Part shown: positions 43,501 through 55,358 of the stretch, piece after piece | How positions within the stretch are numbered: the first letter of the stretch is position 1 | Layout: each line of letters begins with the position of its first letter | From: Leptidea sinapis | Taxonomy: Eukaryota > Arthropoda > Insecta > Lepidoptera > Pieridae | Reading direction: 5' to 3' | DNA length: 64,000 nt | NCBI RefSeq assembly: GCF_905404315.1 | Contig: NC_066267.1 | Span: forward strand, 6,090,501-6,154,500 | Notes under the pieces: model-generated | Databases searched by the model: none | Told to the model about the DNA's origin: nothing | What the model saw: only the letters and a program-made list of their open reading frames with translations | Position numbers and translations under genes: made by a program

Positions 43501-46500
43501 CGGACCAGTAGTACCAGAGATTAGCGCGTTCAAACAAACAAACAAACAAACAAACAAACAAACAAACACTGCAGCTTTATAATATTAGTATAGATATAGA
43601 ACATTTTACCCACGTCCCAATTCGGCTCTTACAATAACAATATATGTACAACGAACGCCTAATGATTCAACATAACCATTCAAAATGATATACGACAGAT
43701 ATCCAAACGCAAAGTACACAGTAGGTATAAGGAAAAATTGTCCATTAAAGCCTCCGTTGTCCGTAGTGATATTTTCTTGGACGTAAGCCAAAGCAGATAA
43801 GCCAGTACAGATGGATCTATTACTCTCCTGTCCTCTTTCGTTATCGAGCTTTTATTTTGTTCTTTTGGAACACTTAAAGCTATTATACGGATCTTAACAT
43901 GTATGTTTTACATTGAAGTTTTACAAGAACAATCAATGATAGTTCGGATTTGTTGGGCTATTTGTACACTTAGGCCTCTCGATTTGACCATTGTGGCAGT
44001 AAATTGACACGTCCGCGATATCCTATCGTTCACCAGTAGCGGCCGTTCCCAATATTCAGTCTATCTCTTACTTGAGATAAAAATCGTAACTATCGTTGAC
44101 TTTTCTGTCCCAATAAACTTATCGACGGTAACTCACTTTATCCGTGCACGCTGTCTGTTAATGGGACGAAGTATAGCTTACCAGCGATATAAAGTTTGTA
44201 TGGAAATTGCAATTCACGCGTCCCAATATAAGGCGATAAGAAATACTTATCGGTTATATTGGGACAGCTTCAGATTATTGACAGCTAATTATTGACAGTA
44301 GAAGGTAGTAATTTATCTCTATCTGTAGATAGTATATTGGGAACGGCCGTAGAGGAGTGAAGTCCGTTACACAAACGACCAATATCGACGCTTCTTTTTC
44401 TCAATGTTAACTTTTATGTTATTTGGAAGTCTTACGATCAAAATTATAAAAATAATATAAATAACTTTGCATGCTTTCCATACCAAAGTTTTATGTCTCT
44501 CATGAAATAAATATAAGTTTTCCAAAAAATACTGGAGCCTGTAGCTAGGCTTTCAATTATTATTCATAATTAAGAATTTCTTGATAACGTGCGTGTCTTT
44601 TATAGTAGGTTTTCATTATAGAGAAAGAAGGAAGACAAATGTGAAAGTTAAGAGTAATTTTCAAATCTCATCCACTCATACCCATCAATAAGCGATGATT
44701 TTTGCAATAGTACCGAAATATCGGGAGCACATCAAGACAACATTTATTTATTTATTCAAGGTCCACCAATACACACATGTCAATTCATAAGATTGTAACG
44801 TAAAGTTCAAAAATCGTGTTCCTACAATTACAGGTGAACACATCATGCACATATATGTTTAAACAATTTAGTTCTTCTATTATATAAAATTCTCACGTCG
44901 CGGTGTATGTAGTTAAACTCCTTCGAAACGACTTGACCGATTCTCATGAAATTTTGAGTGCATATTGGGTAGGTTGAGAATCGGACAACATCTTTTTTTC
45001 ATCCCCCTAAATGTTAAGGGTGGTCCACGCCAATTTTTTTTTTAAATTTGTTTGATTATGAGTCAGCATTTAAAAATACATACAACTTCAAACTTTCACC
45101 CATCTCCGATCAACAGTTACTTTTGTATCGCGATTTTAATATCGGCAATACAACGTTTGCTGGGTCAGCTAGTTATTATATAAAAGTAAATTGAAGTCCT
45201 ATAACGCTAACATGTCAAAACAATCAAGTCACAAATCATCACAAGCTACAATACAGTCACTTCAATATAATCACTAGAATACAATATCCATTATATTTTG
45301 TCAATATACAATAATTATAGAGGTTACCGTTATTAAAGATGTGGACGTGAAAGCTAGACATAGAAATAGTGTATAAAGAGACACAGGAATTTTTCCGCTT
45401 TTCGTTTACATCGGTAGAACAAAGACTTCTTGTTCTGATGACTTTTTGTTTTTGACAGAAAGTCATCACGATTTATCCCAACTATGCCTTATAGTAAGTG
45501 ATCATTTTTTGATTATCCAAACGATCTGACTGCCTCAGGCTATAGGTTATGATTATTTTATAACAATATATGTTGTAAAATTATTTTTAAATAGCGCAAA
45601 AAAATACTGGGAATATTCTTTCGCTGTTTATGCCTTCTCATATTCTCCATTTACTTGCGAAGCGGTAAATTGAAGAAAAAATAATTTTGAAGGAATCAAT
45701 TTTGTAAAAATAGATAGCTCTTATTATTTATCTGCCACCAAGGTTCTGGCCTCTACCAACAGAAAAATACTCTACCGATTATCGGATATTTTAAAAAACT
45801 CTATAATCCTTAAGATCCTGGTAAAGAATTATCCTCTACCATTAGATTATTCAAATTACTGCACTGCCATCGGTCCTTGACAAGTGTGGAAAGTTTCATA
45901 TTAATCCGACCAAGCGAATAAAAACGTGATTAAAAGTATTACTTATATTCATATCAAATGACAAATATTGATTCAAGTCACAAATTAATCTTACCCACTT
46001 ATTGCTGGGGTCAGCGTGGTATATTATTCTACTGCGACACATGGCTTTGAGAATACATAAAGCTAGATAAATTCTAGTATGCGACGTGCCATCACTACGA
46101 ATTGCTTTCAAGAAGCAATAACTACGCAGGCTGTTGCCTAAGATGCCTTAATAAGATTACCGCTCGCCAGTTAAGTCGACGAGATTTTTTTATAAAGTAC
46201 CGCTATTCTGCGGCAAGAATAGGTGTGGTGACAATAAAGCCCCGGGGTCGGACCAAAAGTGCACACACAGTTAGTCGTATGGCTAGCTAGGTGTATAGAT
46301 GAATATTAAAATTTTTCGACCAGAACCTGACACCACCTACAAGGCAAAGCAGGCCCGGACTGCATTTAAAGTCTCGTCATGGGAGACTGTTACATATAAT
46401 CACCATATCGTGACAGTACCTCATGTATGCAAGATTAGTAGTAAACCATAGGTTTAAATCCATTCCACCCATCCAACCGGTTACGGCACAACAAAAACGC

Positions 46501-49500
46501 TGCAAATGGTGCTACAGTTAGGTTAGGGTTAAGCAGGGAAAACTTACGCATCCTAACCAGTACCCTAATAGACCACTGAATACTAAATGAACAACTATCG
46601 CTCCTAGGCTTCAGAGATTTCACAGCGTGTAGATTCTGTAATTGTGCAGATGAAACTCCTGTTTCACATTCTTTCTGAATATGGTCTTTTAATGCGTAAA
46701 CGAAGCGTCTCTTTGGGAAGACAAAATATTCAACCATTTGGAATATTTCTTAGCAGTGACTTGTAATGAATAGTAGCTATCATAGTATTTTCTTTGATTA
46801 ACGCGAGTGTTACACGTTTCAATGAAACACTTTTAAAGGATTAAAACAATCTGCAGTCCCCGTAAATACGAGATCGGGAATGGTCTTTTCAAGACCTTAC
46901 CTAACCGTCGGGTTACCTTACATAAAAACAAAAATGTTTCTTATACGCAAAAATCTAATTTAAGACATTTACAATTATACGCATTTTAATGCTTTAAAAG
47001 TGTTTTATTTAAGTGGCTATCACATAGATCACATTGGTCACAGTGAAGTAGGGCTGCCCTGAACTGTATTAAAGTCGCTTCAATACAGTGAAGTAGGGCT
47101 GCCCTGAACTGTATTAAAGTCGCTTCAATACAGTGAAGTAGGGCTGCCCTGAACTGTATTTAAACCGCTTCAATACAGTGAAGTAGGGCTGTCCTGAACT
47201 GTATTAAAGTCGCTTCAATACAGTGAAGTAGGGCTGCCCTGAACTGTATTAAAGTCGCTTCAATACAGTGAAGTAGGGCTGCCCTGAACTGTATTCAAGT
47301 CGCTTCAATACAGTGAAGTAGGGCTGCCCTGAACTGTATTCAAGTCGCTTCAATACAGTGAAGTAGGGCTGCCCTGAACTGTATTAAAGTCGCTTCAATA
47401 TAGTGAAGTAGGGCTGCCCTGAACTTCTCATATTCAAATTACTATAGAGATTGTCAAGCGGAACCAAAAAAATATATACGGATTAGAAAGTAAAACAAGC
47501 GTAAGCGTACTTCAGGAATCAGCTGATGTTAAGTGATAACCGCCATCCAAATTCTCTTGGCATACTATACGAATCATCTTAACGGCCTTATATTGCTGTC
47601 TTTGCTAAGTTAATATTATATTTTTGTATGACAATAAGGTGAACGAAACGAGCAGGACGTTCAGCTGATGGTAATTAACAATGCAGTTCCGCTCAGTATT
47701 CTTGAAACAACACAAAAATCCTGAGCGGCACTACAATTGCGCTAGTCACCTTGAGACTTATGAATATGTTCAGTCTCATTTGCCCAGTAATTACACTACT
47801 ACGGCGCTCTTGAGACGAAACAAAATAATGCTTACACATTATTGCTTCACGGCAGAAAAATATGCCGTTGTGGACCCATAATCTAGCCGGCATCCTGTGC
47901 AAAGATGCCTAGTAAACAACAACACTCTGGTAAATGTCCTTTTAACGATAACAGCCCTAAATAACGATAATACTCAACTAGAAATATGTTATCGTAAAGT
48001 ATAATCGATCCATGTTAAACCCTTCATTCAAGTAGGATCGCACAGAGCCCACACATCACCTGAGTGTTGTCTCAAATTGGTGTATCGACCTCGAAACACA
48101 CAAGTCCGGAGACACGACAATTTCAGTAATGTACGACGCTGCAATGCGGGGAACCTCACTTTGTGGAATGCCTGAAGGTACTTTAGGTGGACGAACGACG
48201 GCAATATAGTGGCCCTGATCAATCTATGTGGAATGTAGATGAATCTATGTATTTCGATACAAATTTATTTATTAAATTATCACACCTTTTTGACACCACA
48301 TTAACATAACTTAAATACTAATACACATAATCTTAATACATATAAATTACGTGACACGTTGTTTGTCAGTGATGGACTCCTAAACTAATGAACGGATTTT
48401 AATGGGGATTACTTCATGGAGTGCAGTTTAGTCCAACTTGAGAGATAGGATAGTTTTAATTTCGATTTGGGACCCATAATTATTTTTATTTTCAATATTT
48501 GTTTTGTATGGACATATTTTCTATGAGAAAATTTATTGACGCACGGCTTGAAAGTTCTGCCGTGAAACAATTTCATTATAACAACATATTTTACGAAATA
48601 ATTCTTGATGTTATGAAATATTTTTGAGAATTCATAAAAACAATATTTTGTTTATTATGTACAGAACAACGTCTGTCGAGTCAGCTAGTAATAATAAATA
48701 TATGGTGCAAATGACGGCCTTATCATTATATAGTGATCTGTTCCAGGCAACCATTTGTAATACAATCATAGAGAAAAATAATAAATTAAAAGGGTAAGAA
48801 AAGTGTCAAAAATATACACACACATAATAATATATACTATACTTAAATATAGATAAATATATAAGAAATCAAAAGAATACGTAAATAAAAAATAGAAACA
48901 TATATATATATATACAATTTTTATAACAAACTTCTACATTAGGTGACGGCACAAAAATATTAAAAATCAAATAAATGTATTTTAAGTCTTCCTTTTTTTA
49001 TAATTCATCACCGGTCTGTGCATTGGGTTCACTTTATTGTGAGTGATCAGTTTCGCATTAATGGTATAACCCCTACCACATGGTAAATTTAAAAGGCATT
49101 TATTTTCTCAAAATCTGATTCCTTTAGAATTCTTTTTGCTGTCATTTCTAATACTACTATCTCTGTCGTTTATCTTTCTCCTAACACAAACTTTTGATTT
49201 TATTTAAATACATATATAAATAGGTTATTAATTGCCATTAGTATTTATGATTCGAACAAGATATTTAAATATTCAACTGCGTCACAAGTAATTAAATTTA
49301 AGAAGAACAAATGTTTGCCAATCTTGATATAGTATGTTTTAGCGCAATCGCCATATTATTCTTAAGTAATTGTAAATTTCAAGAGATAATACAAAAAATC
49401 AGTTTTTAAACCAACATTACTTAGTTCATTTCGAAGAATATCGATCAATTTGCATGACTCGATAATTTGCGAACGTTACATAAATAATTCATTAGTTACT

Positions 49501-51237
49501 ACCGCATAGGAGCTAAATTAAAATATGAATTGTTAAATAGAACCAGTACAAAAGCGAAAAATAAATCATCCGTTGACAGCCGACCTTTATAATTAATAGC
49601 GATCTCGTTCACTGAGAAAGTTACGTTTACCAAGATTGTTTTACAAAAAGCTTTTTATAGTCCGTAATTTTTGTGCGTGCTAATGCCCACAACTTTGGTT
49701 ACATAAACATTACATTAGGGTTTAGTAGCTCTAAAGTAATCCTTATGGAGGTAATCATAAAGATAAAATTAAAATAACGGGTTGGACTCCGGGAGTGCCA
49801 GCAGAAGTAAAAACTTAAACATTAGCGTTGTGCATTTTTTTAATGTTTTGGAATGGTAAGGGAATAATTTCGCACGATTTGCTTTATTTATCATCATAAA
49901 AGTGCGGTTTTCAAGGAGGCTTTCTTCCACGTACTACAAAGCTGTGGAATGAGCTTCTTTGTGCGGTGTTTCCGGGACGTTACGACATGGGTACCTTCAA
50001 AAAAAGCGCGTACACCTTCCTTAAAGGCCGGCAACGCTCCTGTGATTCCTCTGGTGTTGCAAGAGATTGTGGGCGGCGGTGATCACTTAACAACAGGTAC
50101 GCTCGTTTGTCCTCCTATTCCATAAAAAAAAAGTACATAGTACAAAAATTCATCCATAATTTCAACGACTGTCTTACGAATTTTCGATCAGGTCACGTGT
50201 CCTGACGCGAGTTTAAAATTTTTTACCCATCCCAAGAAAAGTGCTCAACGCCGCTAAAGAAGTTTTCAATTCAAAAACAAAAACCGAACAAATGCGAATC
50301 GGAGTCACCCACCGAAGATTCCGTACTTTTTTTTTCTTTATTGATTTAGGGGCTTTTATACGTATGTACATGTCAGCCCCACTATAATCTAAGTACATTA
50401 AAAAGACAAAAGAAAAACAATATTCTTAACTTAACAAACTAAAAAAAAAAAGTTAATAAAACCAAAATCAAATTATATCTATAGTGTTGAAACAATAAGA
50501 CTTAATTCAAATTAAAATTCAAAAACACTTTATTCATGTAGGTCACAAAAATGACACTTATGAATGTCAAAAAAAATATATAAATATTGTTTCTTATTGA
50601 ATTTACCGCTACTTCGTAAAGGGTTGAGCTAATGAGAAGAAGTAGCAAGAAACTCATTGCCACTCTTTTAAGTCAAGATTTACATTTTAGTTGGTTTACA
50701 AATCATTTCAATTACAATATATGCAAAGTAACAATTTCACCATCGCACGACACGCCACAAGTTAGGATATTATCCCCACCATCTGGATGTGTGGCGGTCC
50801 TCCACAGTGCGGTTTTCAAGAAGCTTTCTCCCTTGTACTACAAAGCTGTGGAATGAGCTTCCTTGTGCGGTGTTTCGGGGACGATACGACATGGGTACCT
50901 TCAAAAAAAGCGCGTACACCTTCCTTAAAGGCCGGCAACGCTCTTGTGATTCCTCTGGTGTTGCAAGAGAATGTGGGCGGCGGTGATCACTTAACACCAG
51001 GTGACCCGTACGCTCGTTTGTCCTCCTATTCCATAAAAAAAAAAAAGTAACGCAACAAAAATACTCAAAAGTCAAAAACTGAAAGGCTTACATGAGTAAG
51101 TCAAAAAAAAGTAAATTAATACTTATAAACACAAGAGTTATTGAGTATAGTAGATGCATCAATCCACACATACCGTAAATAAATAGAGGCATTATGTGAG
51201 CATTTCATAAAATAAAATATATAATAACTTTAAAGGA

Positions 51238-51269
<32 letters not shown>

Positions 51270-54200
51270 TAGATTCAAACAGACTTATGGCATCCTTAGA
51301 TGCAGGGCGGGCAAGTATACGAGGGGAGGTCAAAAAGTTCGCGGAATGACTGGGAAAAAAGATGAAATGATACATTATGTTATTTTTCCTTTTCAATATA
51401 TTCCCCCTTAACACGAATACATTTTTGGGATCTGGCATATAACTTATTAATACCGTCGAAAAAATAGGTTTTGTCTTGGGCGTCAAAATACGCCGAAATC
51501 GCCGACTTGACTTCATCATCGTCTCTAAATTTTTTTCCACGCAGCTCTTTCTTCATCTTTGGGAATAAATAAAAATCGCTAGGGGCCAGGTCTGGACTGT
51601 AGGGTGGATGGCGTAGTTGTTCAAAACCGCATCGATGAATGGCAGCCGTCGCAACATGACTCGTGTGAACGGGCGCGTTGTCGTGCAAAAGGAGTACACC
51701 TTTTGTCAGTTTTCCTCTTCTTTTTTCTTTAATAGCTTCTTTTAATCGGTCCAATAGGGAAGCGTAGTACTCTCCCGTTATAGAAACACCACGTTCTTTA
51801 TAATCGATCAAAAGAATACCTTCAGTATCCCAAAAAATAGTCGCCATGATCTTTCCGGCCGATTGCGACACTTTAAATTTTTTTGGGGGTGGTGTGCCTT
51901 TTTTGTGCCACTGCATCGACTCCTGCTTTGACTCAGGCTCATAGTGGTGAACCCAAGTTTCATCACCGGTTACAATTCGGGCCATAATTTCTTCCCTAAC
52001 TTCTCCACAGCGGTCCAAATACTCGCGGGAACAGTTGACGCGCTCACGTTTTTGCAGCGGCGTGAGCATTCTCGGGACCCACCTTGAACACACTTTACTC
52101 ATGCCAAGATGTTGATGAAGAATATTTAAAATTGTGGTTTCTGATACTCCAACTGATGCTGCAAGTTGTTTCTTCTTCAACCTTCCGTCTTCCAATACAA
52201 GTTTTTCAACTTTTTCAATGATTTCCGGCGTAGTGGCCTCAATGGGCCGTCCAGGTCGAGGATCATCTTCAATTGACTCCCTTCCTTGCTTGAAAAGGCC
52301 GTGCCATTTGTAAATCATGGTTTTACCAGGAGCAGAGTCTCCGTAAACAGCTAACATCTCTTGCAAAATAGTTTGAGGCGTTTTTCCTTGTTTGGTGAGG
52401 AACTTTACGACGGCGCGATGTTCAATTTTCTCCATAGTGGCTAGTTTGTTCCCGATTTACTTGTTCACTCGTTTGTAACTCGAAAGCTAATGACCCAATT
52501 AGGCTAGAAATTGGCATATATAGTAATTATGAGTTACTCAAGTAGCGGCTACCTGGAGGAGCGACCTCACCCCCGCCAACCCCGCCATTCCGCGAACTTT
52601 TTGACCGCCCCTCGTATGTACAAACATGCCGTATCAAATCTGTTCAAACCCATAAGTCCTACAATTTTGTCTCTACTAGACTGAAATCGGACACATTCCT
52701 TTAAAAAGTGCTCAACATCCTCAATTGTTCCACATAACTCACATAGAGGTGACTCCGCAATTTTCATCAAAAATTTAAACTTATTCAAAGGCATGTGTCC
52801 GGATCTCAGTCTGTGAGCAATAACAATCAACCTCCTTTTAATCTTTACATTAAAAACCACGGTATATGAGAAGGCTGAGACTGCAAAGTTCTATACCAAA
52901 TTCCTTTTTCTAAAGATCTACGATCAAAGTACTCTCCCCATAAATCCTGACATTTCCTTTTATATTTTGGTAAGAATTCAGTAAAATCCGGTTTAATATA
53001 CATCTTTTTACCCTTCCGTGTTGCTTGCTTAGCCAGTCTGTCCGCCTCCTCATTGCCCCTTAAACCAATATGCGATGGAACCCATTGCAATCTAAGATTC
53101 CGTACATATTATTAGGTACACCCTTCGTTATAAATCGGAAACGAAACATCATAAAACAATTAAAAGTCTGTTTAAAATTTTGCCAATGGAGCCCTTACAT
53201 ATGACACGGTGGACTCAATTTATTTTGAAGTTGGCGTTATTCAAATGTAGTAAGCCTTCTTGCGTGTAAATTCCGTTAAGATTTGTTTTCAATCAATTCG
53301 ACACGTGTTTCGCCACGAGGCATCCTCAGGAGATGTTGTCTCGCCAAATTCTGGCACGAGACGGTTAACTCAATTCAAAATTTCGACCGCCGCCGTTCCA
53401 TTTCCGTTCCGTTCCATAACGACCCCGTTTTTACGATTTCATTAAGAATGTATAGTTTTCCGACTTTTCCCTAAACTTGTAGTATAAGATACTTGCCAAA
53501 TTGTTTAGTTTTAGGTCAACCGAAAGTAACTTAATTTTAATTCCCTTGAGAGTGTTGAATTATACGTTCTTTGCGCCATAAACGGCCATATCTTTTTCTT
53601 AGGTTAACAATCCACCTGATATCTTTACGCGTTCCCGAGGTACAGGATCTCTACACAGACGGACGGACGGAAGGACAAAGTGATCCTATAAGGGTTCTGT
53701 TTTTTCCTTTTGAGGTACGGAACCATACGCTACTACGCGCAACCAGTCGCGCCAGCGTGGTGTCCGTAAGCTACCAAACTAGACACCATACAGAGTATAA
53801 ACAACAGAATCAGGCCCGTGAAATATAGAGACGAGCAGGACCTTCAGCTGATGGTAATTGATACGCCCTGCCCATTACAATGCAACGCCGCTCAAGATTA
53901 TTGAAAAACCCAAAAATTCAGAGCGCTCGTCACGCCTTGCCTTGTAATTCCACTAGCCACGGCGCCCGCTAGCACAGTATTGTGGTACCCAAACAAGCCT
54001 CCCACTGGTGTTGCTGGTACGGTGTCACAGCTCACCTGTATCTGGAACATGGAGATGGAGTCGTCCAGCATGTGGACCCGAACGGCCAGCATCTTGCCGC
54101 CCTTCTTGGGCGTGGCGGGCGGAGTGCGAGCTCCGCCACCGGCCCCGTCCACCCCCGCTGGCGTGCTCGCCGAGTGGTGCATGCGACCTGGACAGTGGAT

Positions 54201-55322
54201 TTGATTATAACAATGATACCAACACAACCTCTACCAAAGACGATAATGTCCAGTATAACTAAATGAAAAGTTTACTTAATATGCTGTAAAATCTAGAAAT
54301 CGCCAAAGTGAAGATTCCCGCTAGGACTGTTGTACTTCTGACCTGTACAACCCGGTGGTCGTAAAATTAATTGGGGATTCTCAGGTAACGCTGCCGTCCA
54401 ATGACGATAGCACGAACGGGCCAAGCTCGTCTGGATTAAGTACCATAATCGCACAGAAAAATTGCGTAAAATAGCGGCCTAGCACCACCAGCCTTATTGG
54501 TATATTTATCCCAGATGGCTCTGTAAGAGTCAGAGAGTAATTCTCGGACGCCCGAGTAGCGTATTCAGGATCAAGCAGGTCCGACGACCCCAAAGGACCC
54601 TCCTGACATATCCCCTCGCATGATCAGTAGAGTGTCAGCTAAATTGCCAAGAATCGCAATCTCTGTAACTGAACTGTAGCCATTTGGACGTAGTCAAGGG
54701 GTCGGTCAGTCTCTGGGTTACCATTGTTGGACATTTGACGGCGGTAAGGCATCCAGTTGGCCACACTGGATAAAACACAGTTGCTGCAGCGGCTATTTTG
54801 CGTAGTGTTTATTTTGGTTAATATGTCAGTTTAGGACACTATTTGGCACTACCACTTACAATGAAAGTTCCTCATAGGTTCAAGTAAGTTACAACTTGCT
54901 AATCTGGAGTTATATGAAAAAATGGATCTATATTACCAACTTCAAGCATCATGCCTAGTTTCATGGAATTTCATTCATGTCAATGGTACATATAACACTA
55001 AACAAACATATCACATTTAAATATTAAAGTGCACCAGGTTTAAGGCCAGATATTGTTTCTTTTGTGTCACACCACACACAATTAGCTCAACACATTGTTA
55101 GACTCGGGGAATAAAAGCGAGGGGCAGAAAATGACTTTTCATGCCATACATATTATGTTGCCAACAAACAAGTCTTCCCTCCTCAGGCTGAATGTTACTT
55201 GGACTATCTTTTGGGCACTGACATTATTTCTCCACATAGGCAGCCACTTTGGAATAGGATAGGAGGAAATAAAGTATACATTTAATTTAACACTCCTAAG
55301 GGATGATGTCATACAGACACAA

Positions 55323-55358
<36 letters not shown>

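Larger units (their letters stand above)
51237..53095 (-). mobile_element. LINE fragment with RNase H, split by a mariner
   Basis: Minus strand 53090-52845 has MQWVPSHIGLRGNEEADRLA, the C-terminal RNase H signature of I/R1-type LINEs. 52860-52617 continues with RRLIVIAHRLRSGHMPLNKF, CELCGTIEDVEHFLKEC and RFDTACLY. The mariner at 51320-52614 follows, then sequence resumes (LARPASKDAISLFESIF) and ends in an ATT microsatellite at about 51237-51267. A 5'-truncated fragment. Confidence 0.75.

Noticed and set aside
46435..46737. 100-residue minus-strand frame
   Set aside because: No recognisable motif; not phase-linked to FERM exons.
47040..47425. CRISPR-like array
   Set aside because: Units are contiguous 45-bp tandem copies without variable spacers, in an insect-type genome; it is a minisatellite.
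54381..54593. 70-residue minus-strand frame that looks less random than others
   Set aside because: It could not be tied to any family or splice into the FERM gene; left as unassigned.
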